Origin: Ophiura sarsii
Taxonomy: Eukaryota; Echinodermata; Ophiuroidea; Amphilepidida; Ophiuridae
Length of the DNA: 64,000 nt
Direction of reading: 5' to 3'
Assembly: GCA_035610835.1 (NCBI GenBank)
Contig: CM069441.1
Span: 82,507,848 to 82,571,847, forward strand
The notes beneath the pieces were generated by a model, which worked only from the letters and a program-made list of their open reading frames with translations, did no database searches and was not told the DNA's origin. Positions 35,401-45,729 of the stretch are shown piece by piece. Each line of letters starts with the position of its first letter. Within the stretch, counting starts at the first letter, position 1. The translations under genes were made by a program, and so were the position numbers.

Positions 35401-36763
35401 CGAATTGAAGGGGGTTTGATCAAGTTCTGGGAAGAAGAACGGAGCGACCGACTAGGAGTGTAGCGAGTGATGAGGTCCGACAAATATGAAGGTGCAAGTC
35501 CATTGAGACACTTGTAAGTGAGCAGGTTGATCTTGAATGCTATTCTTTGGCGGATGGAAAGCCAGTGAAGACCGATCATGATCTCAGATATGCTGTCATA
35601 TTTCTTAGTACGTGTCACCAGTCTTGCCGCAGTATTCTGGATTCTTTGCAGCTTCATGATTTCAGAGTCTGGGAGACCGTAGAGAAGTGAATTGCAATGA
35701 TCTAAACGCGAGGTGACATAAGCGTGAACTAGTTTTTCAGTTGTATCCTGGTCGAGATAATGTCTGATCCTTCCGATACTTCTGATTGCGTGAGTTGCAT
35801 TCCGACAGATGTTATTAACATGTTTCTTCATAGTTAGTTGACTATCTATGAACACTCCGAGATTGCGGGCAGAGGACGTTGGTTCAATGGTCATGTCGCC
35901 AACCCTAATTCCAGATAAAGGCGTTGTCTTCAAGTTTTTTGATGTAACATGGATCACTTCAGTTTTGCTGTCATTTAACTGAAGCTTGTTGTGCACAGTC
36001 CATGATTTTATGTCATCAAGACACTGTTCAAGTTTTGAAACACAAATGTCTCTCTCTGATGGTTTCATGGAGTCAAACAGTTGTGTGTCATCAGCGTATG
36101 TAATACACTCGATGCCATTGGAAGCGGCTATGTCTTCGATCGGTGCACTATACATTGTGAAGATGACAGGTCCTGCTACTGATCCCTGCGGTACGCCGTA
36201 GTCCATTGGAAGCGTATCAGAGAGTGCAGTCTCAACGGCAACAGCTTGTTTGCGGTTTTCAAGGTAGGATACAAACCAGTTCAGTGCACTGTCAGTAATT
36301 CCATATCGCTCCTCCAGGCGCCTAATCAACACATGATGGTCTATAGTGTCAAATGCGGCTGAGAAATCTAAGAGAACAAGTATCGCCTCGTCGCCTCTGT
36401 CAACTGTCTGCAGGAGACCATTGCTCATCAACTATGTGGGTGCTGTTGCTAAACTCTGTATAAGTAAATCAGATATGGTAACCACCCAAATTTGCTATTT
36501 CTTTTCGATTCAGAATTAAGAATCGTAAAGTGCTTTATTGAACTTCCATGACAAACTGTCATAATATAAAAATGTTAGTATGAAGATATATTAACCCTAA
36601 CCCTGCAATATATTATGTTATATTTTTTTGATGCTATTTGAAGATAACATGTATGTTATGTATATATTTGTATGAAGAGAATAAAAATAAATAAAAAAGG
36701 TCGCTCAACATAAAAACCGAGAAAGGAAAAACAACAACAATAATAATAAAAATAATAATGATG

Positions 36764-36828
<65 letters not shown>

Positions 36829-39800
36829 TAATATTGGTATATTGGCATATTGGCATATTGGCATATTGGCATCTTGGCAATTTTAATTTTAGTTATATTA
36901 GTCCGACCGACAGCTTTGACTGAACAGTGTTCCAGGTAGAGGGCATGTTTCCTTTGTACAAGCGCAATACGAAAAAAAATGGAATTAGGGACCGTTCATC
37001 ATTTCTACCGGAGGAGGAGGGGGGGGGGGGGGGGGGGGGCGCGGTAGCTATAGAAGAAAGCAACAACCCAAAAACACATGACCCCCCTTCCCTAGATACT
37101 AAAAAGTTATGACCCCCCCCCCCCCCCCCTCTGGAATGTAGAAAAAAATTATGACTCCCCCTTTTTTTTTACACACACACGGCCTACAAATACAATTGAA
37201 GGGGTAGGTGCAATAACTTCAATTAACCCCTTCAATTATGGATATTTGAGAATACTATTCTTAAAAATACAATATATATATATATATATATAGCCTTACA
37301 TACAACAATTATATTACCAGAGTCCGATTTAGAGGGGTTTTACATGCAGAACTGCATGTAACTTTGGCTCTGTGCGTGCATGTAAATATTTGCCTGTGTG
37401 CATGTAAAATTGTGATATTCAGCCATTCAAAAAGAAAAATCAATTTTTCAAGGAAATATTGCTGTTGTGCAGGTAACTTTTATTTTCTAAATCGGACACT
37501 GCATGGGCATGTTCTCAGCATGGGCATGCATCGGCGTAGCTAGGTTTTGCATATTGGTGGGCGAAAATTAAACATTAACCGGCAATACTTTTACCGACTA
37601 AAAATGTGCGCGTATCCCGCGAAAATTTACTATTTTCCCATAATCGAGGTCTATCTTGGATTTAAATGCGCTTTAAAACACCGAATAGCGCTAGAAAAAC
37701 AGCCATTGTTCCCAATATTGAGGTCTATTTTGGGTTTAAACATGCTTTAAAACACCGAAAATCTAGTTTGCTCTTCTTGTCCGTCGGTCAGTTATTGTCG
37801 GTCTTAGGGATATTTTGCAAGTCTCAACTCAAACACCTACACTCAACTTACCTGCGTTGGAATACGCCTCATTTACTATGGTGATCATTAATACTTTATT
37901 ATGATACTCAAACCTCACCCGCTATAAATCACAGGTTCGAGTCAAAAACCCTTATATACATGTATAATATATAGGCCTATATACAAACTATTTCCCTCAA
38001 ACCTCTCCCTCTCGCTCGTTATAACCAGGTTTGAGTCAACACTCCTTTATAAATATTTTCCCTATCTACAATATGAAAGAATGAGCTAATTAGCACTTAA
38101 TTAAGCAACTAATTAATTAGATTTTTGGTGACAAATGATATATCATCCGATATGTGTGTGTTATCGATTGTAACACCTGCGTAGTTTGAGATGCCTTTAA
38201 TGTTCATGCTAAAACGAACGAACGATGAAATGTTCGCTATAAAACGATCGATGAAATGTTCATGATAAAATCCTCGCAAATCATCACGTAAAAAAAGATC
38301 GATGTATTAAAGCTGCGATGACATTTACGCGATACAAAGATCGACATTTCTGATCACTATTAAATACCAGAAATGCGTTCCATAATAATGTAGGGCAGTT
38401 GATATTGCGAAATGTGGTATCAACAATTGGTTATGTTTCCTCACTCAAAAAACAGGGAAAATGTTTGCAACGTAAAGTTAATACTTCAAAAATACAAATT
38501 ATTAATTGTGCCATATGTAGGCCTACACTATAATATTCCAAATGCTTTCCAAGTTTTGATCTGGATGTTCTTAATCAAAACATCAAAAGTAGATACTAAC
38601 TACAAAAGATGACCTTTGAACATCGTCTGAGAAACAGATTTGAGAAAAAAGTCTTTTGATGTTTTCGTGATATGGCTCTGTCGCGTCTGTTCACAAAAAA
38701 GTTAAGATCAATCTTAAGTTTACTTACAAACAGTGATTCTTTAATTATTTTGAAGTGAGGTTCAGATGCAGAAGAAGTATTATAGAACGCTACCTAAGTT
38801 GATATGAGCTTTATGAAGTAGGATTGAGATCTATAAACGAGACCTGGGCTCATTTTATAAATATCAACTCATGAATTTGTAAACAAAACTCTTAAGACGA
38901 GCTAAGTTATAAATTTACTTACTTTGCAGATCTCGCGGATACCATGATCCGTCTGCAACCATTGGACACTACTTCAGAGCCTCATGCTGGAAAGCTAGAG
39001 GTCATGTATCGTGGTGAATGGTACGACGTTTGCTATCGTGGCAACAGCAGTTCACATGACTGGAACATTCGTAATGCCAACGTGGCCTGTTACCAACTTG
39101 GTTATTCGCTAGGTGCTGTTCAAACGTCAATGTTAACCTCCAATCCCTTCATGAGAAGACATTTATCATTTGATGACTTTCGATGTAATGGAGGTAATGG
39201 TTATAATCGTAATAACAAAATTGACAGATTTCGTCGCCTCGTTATATTTTCAAATATTATTAACATCTCCTCCGAGAAATGCGCGGGAAAACATGTGGAT
39301 TTGAGTTTCATATCAAAGCACATCGTCTCAATTCGAACTAAACATTATTAGCTTTGGACCTTTTAATATTTATTTCCTGACGGTAGTTCCCACAAACCCT
39401 CCTGAAAAAAACCCAGGAGTCTTCACTCCCTGACAGTCATTTTCGGTCGATCTCGACCACACATGTTTGCTTGTATAGCTTGTATAAATGAATCTATCAT
39501 AAAACACTAAGAACCCCATTTTAAAGTGTTTGATTTCCCGCTCTCGCATTTTCATAGTTTTGTTATTACTCTTTTCCATTTTTCTGATACGATATAGATG
39601 AAGATAATTTGTTTTCGTGTTTCCCGGACCCGCCGAATGATTCTGAATGTGGAGAAGGCAATCAAGTCTTTATCGTCTGCAAAGGTGATGTTTAATACAT
39701 AATAATGCTATTAATTACTTAGGCATATGTAAAAATATCGTTAAATATATTTATATCCTTTATATTGTTATTTATGACGTGTTTCAAGCGTGTCTTTTTA

Positions 39801-42800
39801 GCTTGAATGTGGTTATTGACAGAAATGTCTGTTTCTTGAAGTAATCGAGTCGATGAAACACCATATTTAACTCTTAGTCAACTAGGGTAATATGTCTTCC
39901 CCGGTTGGTTTATTTCTTCACAGCTCAATTATAAATCATATATACGGAAGATTTTTTTTGATGATAAAGTCTGTGCCAGATTTCACAACGTCGTTCCAAA
40001 AACAAACGTGCGAAAATTTAAGTGGCGGGGAGGAGTAAGGGTAGACACGTTGTTGTTATCTTCACTTTGACAGAAACCAGTAAAAACGCAGGCATTGACC
40101 AACAAATTCTCAGAGGTTTTTTTTCACTGGGATTGCAAACGGTATTTTTAATGCACCCTATGCATAACCAGTATTCTCTTTCTTGATAAACCCTTCAGCC
40201 CTAAGTGATATCAATTACTAACAATCGTCTTACTTTTAATGCAGCAACAGTAACGATGATGCATCCTGTAACGACAATACCGTCATCTACATCTGATGCC
40301 ACCACTACTTCAGGACCCTTAGATGATCAAAAGTTGGACCATTATAGTAAGCATGGTATAAGATGAAAAATCAATCAATAAACAATAAATGACCGATATG
40401 TGGGTATCCATTTGGACCAATCCTCATTATAATGATTCTATAAGTACAATCGCCTCCAATTTTAACTGGTATTCTGTGCAATTAACTATTGATTATCCGC
40501 GTATCAGATGTATGACGCACTATACGACCCCCGGGAGAGGTGCGTCATGGTTGCGTCATTCACCACCACATTCTTAACGCAGGGTGCGTCACGGGCGTCA
40601 GTCACAATATTGACGATTGTGTGCGTCAATGTCAGTCACTTGTCACATTGGTGCGTCACAGGGTACGTCATCATGCGTACAACAAAATACGAACATATTT
40701 TACATGGCAGGCCCTTTTCGATCAACACCAACCAGGATTTATTTTTTAGATATGCAACTTCCGAAGTGAAAGCAATGCCTGCGTAAAATCACCCATCGCC
40801 ATATTACCGTTTAAATACCGATACCGGTGGATGGTACTCACGTATGGGACTGGTATGTGGCGCTCTTGAAGAAAACATTTTATACGTTTTAAAAAGTATT
40901 TTCATATAAAAGTATTTTCATATAATGATATTGCAATCAGAATCAATCAATTGTGCGTCACAACATTGACTAAGGGTACCTTCATTGTATGGTAAAGGTC
41001 CGCACATGTGTGTCATTACATTAGAAAGTGACGCACCTCGGTAAAGTGACGCACCATTTCCGGGGTCGAATAGTGCGTCATGCAACTGACATGTTCATGA
41101 AAAAACCTGTTTTATGGGCCCAACCTACCCATTTATTAAGAATGTTCAAAATATTCTTCTTTTTAGATTTTGTTGTAACGTTTGATTTTTGTTGTCGAAT
41201 TTATTTATCGAAAAAATGTGTGAAAATTCATTGACATTTCCTGAATTATTTAAACTCGCCCCATCCCCCCCCCCTAAAAAACCACCCACTCAACCACCCA
41301 ACAGCAACACCGACCCTACCGGATATGAGAGGTGGCCGCACTCTTCATTGAAGCCTACAAAACATGAAATCCGCGAAGGCATGTCATAAGGTGACGGAAG
41401 TGCATGCATAGGACTCCCATTGGTCACCGATTACAGTGTATTAAATTTGTACAAAATTAAAAAATCGCTTTAATGTGCAAATGTGAATCTTTTCCATTTC
41501 CACGTCAGATGAAGTTGTTGCTATTGCTATCAGCGTCCCAATAATCGGCTCTATCATCATTGGCGTCAGTGTTTGTCTGTTATACTTCAAGTTCAAATCA
41601 GGGTAGGTGCTCAATTCTTACAGATATTTGGCCCTGCGTTATTTAACTCCGTTAGGGTCGTAGCGTTGATATTTTGATTAAATCCCTTTTTAGGTCGTCC
41701 GTAGGAGACTTTATGGCTGCATCCTTCGTGTGTGAGTTTATCAGTCAGTCTGTCAGTCTGTCAAACATTTAGTTTCCATTTGTTTGTTTTTTCCATTTCT
41801 TTTTCATACAAAGTCCAACAGTGACCTAAATTGGTACAAAGATGCAACATAGGAACCTTCATATGTCGATGAGGTCAAAGGTCACATATCAAGGTCAAGG
41901 TTCATCTGAGGAAAACTTGTAAAATCAACAAATGTCATTTCTTTTTTATACAAAGACCGATTGCAACATAATTTGGATAATACATGGAACATGGGAACCT
42001 TCGTATGCCAATAAGGTCAATCAATGGTCACCAATCAAGGTCAAAGATCATCTGATTCGAAGTTGTAAATTAGTTGAAAGCATAAACAATGACATTTCTT
42101 TTTCATACAAAGACCAATCAAATTGTAAAATAGACCGAACAACATCTTGAAATACAAAGAACGATTGGAACCAAGTCCAATTGACTAAGTTCAATTGCAA
42201 CAATTCTGACTTCAGAATGCTCACTTAATCTACCCTTAAAACAGACGACCTATACTAGACCGCGTCTGTATTATTAACTTCAGGCTCTGCTGGCAATAAA
42301 TATGTAAATAAATACAGTTTAGCGATGACACCTCCCCTTACATCCACCCAGAAATTAAAGATGTTTTTTTGCAATTGCAATCTTGCTCTGTTAATGTTAG
42401 ATCCATATTCGAAACTATCCCGCAAAATGCAAAAACGTGTTTAATAGCTTTCTTGATATATCCACGATATACCAAAAACAGTTTCAAACTATTGTTCATT
42501 GAACCTATATACCTTCATGTACTCTCATTCGTACATTTTCATTTCGTACAGGAGGAGTAAGTCGACTACTGATACAGCTCCACCAGAGAATCCGGAGTCG
42601 GCTTACACGGGCTTAAATCCATCAACCATGAGTTGCACGGCCTACGAAACGTATGAATATCTAAACAATGGCGCAGAGGAAACGGTAGATGTACCACGTA
42701 GTAATAACGTTCCCTCACTTATAGAAAATCCAGACCAAACATACGCTGATGTAGATCCACCTACATCGATGATCTCAGGCTATAGTACGTATCTGAGCCC

Positions 42801-43014
42801 GAATGATAACGCCACGACTGACACTAACACATGCCGTACTAGCGTTCTCTCGCCTAGAGAAAATGCAGATTCGACTTACGATAACGTGGACCCACCTCTT
42901 AAGAATAAATCTACTGTCAATGCGCCAAGAAGTAAAGTACCCATGCCTCCACCTGTGGAATTTGACACACATGGTGGTGATGTAGCTACGGCTTACTACG
43001 CCAACATTACGTAA
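32489..43014 (+). CDS. Receptor 2 (5'-partial): two group A SRCR domains, Thr/Ser stalk, TM, tyrosine-motif tail
   Basis: Seven exons join in frame: 32489-32746, 34539-34655, 38930-39193, 39598-39684, 40251-40346, 41509-41602 and 42552-43014 (stop TAA). They make about 459 residues, entered in phase 1 from an exon not found. SRCR1 reads from IRLSYP through WYDICYDG, VACRQLGFQAG, FVCTN and GCGTE to FIECY. SRCR2 has WYDVCYRG, VACYQLGY, DDFRCNG, FSCFPDPP and FIVCK. Each has six cysteines and is split by one intron after the third, as known for group A SRCR. The stalk, TM (AIAISVPIIGSIIIGVSVCL) and tail are close copies of receptor 1. The tail has SAYTGL, YEYLNN, TYADV, STYDNV and a C-terminal YYANI. 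It is probably a surface recognition receptor; the ligand is unknown. LINE remnants, poly-G and (TAA)n tracts lie in its third intron. Confidence 0.85.
33190..33745 (+). pseudogene. Degenerate non-LTR retrotransposon RT C-terminal fragment
   Basis: Conceptual translation gives FKYLGAWMNTTEKDIKTRKA, then AAAWRASGKLTQLW and later RPALTHIDILKRDTGLQVQE, with intervening stops and shifts. This pattern is the usual C-terminal half of a LINE reverse transcriptase ORF. It abuts a second LINE fragment in the opposite orientation and lies in receptor 2's first intron. Confidence 0.7.
33764..34252 (-). pseudogene. LINE ORF2 C-terminal fragment
   Basis: The - strand frame reads DLVDKIESIQRRGARFVYKD, then SSVTSMLTNLGW, RRKIARLTMLQKI and SFFPNTISDWNSLPEHIV. 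These are typical of the post-RT region of jockey/CR1-like LINEs. It is open over about 150 codons, but the RT core is missing. A second LINE remnant, in opposite orientation, adjoins at 33745. Confidence 0.8.
35043..36431 (-). mobile_element. 5'-truncated CR1/L2-type LINE with open RT frame
   Basis: A 389-codon frame (36431 down to 35262) contains the RT core from motif A (LLDFSAAFDTIDHHVLIRRL) through motif B (GVPQGSVAGP) and the catalytic motif C (TYADDTQLF), then the thumb and C-terminal region (LQRIQNTAARLV, LHWLSIRQRIAFK, WNNLPMHVR). The endonuclease and first RT motifs are lost. The 3' end carries '...GGGCGCTTAATAAGAAC' and a (TTA)n tail near 35043-35060. It lies antisense in the intron between the two SRCR domains. 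The open frame suggests a fairly recent insertion. Confidence 0.88.
36738..36885. repeat. (TAA)n microsatellite and ATTGGCAT octamer array
   Basis: About 25 AAT units (36738-36832) are followed by five to six 'ggcatatt' units (36836-36880). Both give spurious poly-Ile or poly-Tyr frames. Confidence 0.9.
37018..37165. repeat. Poly-G, poly-C and T tracts
   Basis: A G run of about 20 nt near 37019-37039, a C run of about 19 nt near 37112-37130 and a second C/T run at about 37157-37168 lie within 150 bp of receptor 2's third intron. The G and C runs can pair with each other. Confidence 0.8.
37166..38929. other. Remaining intron before SRCR2
   Basis: AT-rich intron with a short (TA)n run near 37272-37291 and a ~75-bp imperfect duplication near 37640-37760 ('aggtctat.ttgg.tttaaa' and 'gctttaaaacaccgaa' twice). 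No coding frame or element end was recognised. Confidence 0.5.
40505..41085. repeat. Cluster of TGCGTCA motifs in receptor 2 intron
   Basis: About nine TGCGTCA/TGACGCA sites by eye, including two adjacent 'gtgacgcac' copies near 41028-41052. It corresponds to 13935-14490 but with some sites gained or lost. Confidence 0.6.
41790..42140. repeat. ~150-bp tandem repeat with AGGTCA motifs (receptor 2 intron)
   Basis: Partner of 14985-15360. AGGTCAAAGGTCA is retained at 41872-41884, while the other copies have changed to forms such as AGGTCAAGGTTCA. Confidence 0.65.
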
Positions 43015-43123
43015 TACCCTTACTTGTCTACTCTCCAATGCTATAACTCCACAATCCCTACTGGAAATATATGTATATATATGCAGCAATGGAAATAACC
43101 ACATGACTTCTCATCCGGGGTAG

Positions 43124-43515
43124 ACAGTCCCGGGGTAAACAGTCCCGGGGTAGACCAACCCTAAGTCGACCAACCCTGGGTGGATATGGTTAGGGTTAGG
43201 GCTAGGGTTAGGGTTAAGTTAGGGTTAGGGTTAGGGTTAGGGTTAGGGTTAGGTTTAGGTTTAGGTTTAGGTTTAGGTTTAGGTTTAGGTTTAGGTTTAG
43301 GTTTAGGTTTAGGTTTAGGTTTAGGTTTAGGTTTAGGTTTAGGTTTAGGTTTAGGTTTAGGTTTAGGTTTAGGTTTAGGTTTAGGTTTAGGTTTAGGTTT
43401 AGGTTTAGGTTTAGGTTTAGGTTTAGGTTTAGGTTTAGGGGGTTAGGGGTTAGGGGTTAGAAACAGTCCCTGGGTGGACAGTCCCGGGGCTGGACAGTCC
43501 CGGGGTTGTTTTAGA
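43124..43515. repeat. Interstitial telomere-like array with CAGTCCCGGGG flanks
   Basis: About eight to nine TTAGGG units (43188-43250) pass into about 31 uniform TTTAGG units (43250-43438) and then TTAGGGG variants. The array is bordered on both sides by repeated 'acagtcccgggg'. Its location directly after receptor 2 has no match in unit 1. Confidence 0.9.
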
Positions 43516-44080
43516 ATGATCCATCCTTGTTTTTACCTCCCCGACCACCAACCCCCTGAGTGTTTTAACATATAATTTAGAATGAACAAAGTGCGGTTTT
43601 CATGTTCGCACTTGAGTTTTGAACACGCAGGATAGTATGGCTGGTATAGGTATGCGCATGGGCTGCATTGATCGACCGGTGAGTTTTCGATACCCGTACA
43701 CTAACCTGCCTATTGCTACACCGAGACTGCGTGTATAGAAGAACCAAATGCTAAAATGAAAAAAGGACTTTGATTTGCCTTTGGACATATACATTATAGC
43801 TGTGTTAATAGTCAATATTCACGTGTAATATCTCAAATTTATAATTTAAGTAGGAGTAGTTATAATTTAAGTAGGAGCTATTATAGTTCTGGAGTTGAGA
43901 GCATATTTGTTACCTGGTTAGGTACTTTATTGAGGACTGTAGTTTTGAATTACACTATCAATCCGCATCGAAGTGTACCGAGTAATAGTATAGACAGCTA
44001 CATGACTCCAGAAGCAGGGTATGTTAAAGGAGGAGTTCCGCAAGCACGACATTATGCATAATATGTTAAATAGAAAAATT
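43516..44080. other. Block D3 copy 2 and flanking sequence
   Basis: Positions 43590-43750 match 18845-19040. The remainder is non-coding and shows no element ends. Confidence 0.5.
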
Positions 44081-44084
44081 AATA

Positions 44085-44370
44085 TCAAGCCCAAATCGCG
44101 TAATTATATAGAACAAAACATCATACTTGTCACAAAAACTAGTAAAACCTGCTATTTCTCAGCATGCAATTTTTAAAATTCGCGGCAATCGATGTCCCAG
44201 TGTCGATGACGTCATGGTTATTGGTGCTCAAATTTGCGCAAGTGCATTGTATAACTATGACTGTATCGACATCGATTGCCGCGAATTTTAAAAATTGCAT
44301 GTTGAGAGATGGCGGTTTTTATTCGGGTTTTTTATAAGCTATAAATGGCTGAAAATCGTACAGAATTGAC
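44085..44370. mobile_element. Foldback/MITE with long inverted repeats
   Basis: The arms share GCAATTTTTAAAATTCGCGG and CAATCGATGTC in inverted orientation (44167-44196 and 44270-44301), and weaker pairing extends outward to about 85 bp. A TGACGTCA lies in the loop. No coding frame is present. Confidence 0.7.
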
Positions 44371-44444
44371 CAAGATATGAGCAACCAACTATGAAAATCC
44401 AGGGATTTTTAAGACTGTTGCTACGGGCCGTGTTTGTCTATCGT

Positions 44445-44640
44445 TATGCGGACTGCAACCATGCAGTCGGTGCGTAACACATAACGCGTCGTAGTACGCC
44501 ATGCCACATGGGTACGCTGACGCGGTACGCAACCATTCAGTCGGCGCGTAACACATAACGCGTCGTAGTACGCCATGCACAATAAACGCGCACACATGGG
44601 TACGCTGACGTGGTACCCATGTTTGCAGACACGCACTACC
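44445..44640. repeat. ~85-bp GC-rich tandem duplication
   Basis: 'cgtaacacataacgcgtcgt', 'agtacgccatgc' and 'catgggtacgctgacg' each occur twice, near 44471-44522 and 44547-44612. Confidence 0.8.
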
Positions 44641-45259
44641 GTGTGCGACCCCGCACTACCCACACTCACCCCTATTATACTCGAGGCGGGCGGGCAAATA
44701 ATGGAGAAATACGCTGTGCTACGGGAGATGGTGAAGGTTAGGCGTTGGGGTTGAGATAAGCCACAGGGCGGGGAGGGTATAACCCATTGGAGGGTCATGA
44801 TGAGGTAATGAAATAATGTGGTATGGTGAATCTAAATCGCGTAACATGGTGTCAGATGTGGGCTTTGACACGGTGGTAGTCCTGATTATTTACGAGATTT
44901 TAATGATACTAAATAAGTATAACATTGAGGGCCACGAGGTGTAATGAAATAGTGTGGTTTCTTAAAAGTATAAACCATGAGATATAGCTTGGTGAAATGA
45001 CGGGAAAGCATTCAAATTCAGGTCAGAATATAGGCCTGCATTATATTTACTAATATCTATGGGATATGGGGTAATGACGGGAAACATTCAATTTTAGGTC
45101 AGAAAATAGGCCTATGTATTATATTTTAACTCATAAATGTATTACCAATTTCGTGATACAGTTTCCAACACTTATGCGTTCGTTGTTTCATTTTGTAGGT
45201 GCTCTATCTGGTAGACCCTACTTACTAGCTGGAGCCTGTCCCGCTAGTGAGAATTAAAG
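44641..45259. other. Unannotated spacer
   Basis: No coding frame, element end or RNA gene recognised. The stretch contains two imperfect copies of 'gaaatgacgggaaa.cattcaa.tt.aggtcaga' near 44995 and 45070. Confidence 0.4.
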
Positions 45260-45502
45260 GTTCTAACTTTGTACGGATTACAAGGAGTACTAACTTTGTA
45301 CGGATTACAAGGAGTACTAACTTTGTACGGATTACAAGGAGTACTAACTTTGTACGGATTACAAGGAGTACTAACTTTGTACGGATTACAAGGAGTACTA
45401 ACTTTGTACGGATTACAAGGAGAACTAACTTTGTACGGATTACAAGGAGTACTAACTTTGTCCGGTATACAAGGAATACTAACTTTGTACGGATTACAAA
45501 GA
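45260..45502. repeat. 27-bp minisatellite, nine units
   Basis: Nine head-to-tail copies of a unit containing GTACTAACTTTGTACGGATT, with few substitutions. The period is divisible by three, so two frames stay open and look like a repeat protein. There are no spacers, so it is not a CRISPR array, and no codon-like pattern supports translation. Confidence 0.95.
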
Positions 45503-45729
45503 ACTCAATTGTTTCATTTGCATTTATTTTGATGATATTATAATTTAGTGTACCCTTCTTGGGTTGAAAAACCAGTGAATATTAACGAGTTATCAAATCT
45601 GATTGAAACATTGATCTGAAACGGGAGATATGAACACTACCGGGAACATTATAATAATGTTGTAATTTTCGAGGAAATTTAGAGACATTTGATAATGTTA
45701 AAAATTACACAACGCAGTTGATATGTGCA

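Larger units (their letters stand above)
40165..43065 (+). repeat. Duplicated block D2, copy 2
   Basis: Partner of 13610-16760, starting near 'agtattctctttcttgataa' just before the stalk exon. It covers the stalk, TM and tail exons and introns. It holds the intact tail end, so it represents the ancestral state of the receptor 1 tail. Confidence 0.9.

Noticed and set aside
36634..36880. Poly-Ile and poly-Tyr ORFs
   Set aside because: They are products of a (TAA)n microsatellite.
43180..43446. 88-codon Gly-Leu repeat ORF
   Set aside because: It is the translation of the TTTAGG/TTAGGG array; no splice or codon evidence supports a protein.
45260..45502. Possible CRISPR-like array
   Set aside because: Units are contiguous without spacers, and the genome is eukaryotic.
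45247..45543. Two overlapping repeat-protein ORFs (TNFVRITRS and LTLYGLQGV)
   Set aside because: They come from a 27-bp minisatellite whose period is a multiple of three, so all frames without a stop remain open.
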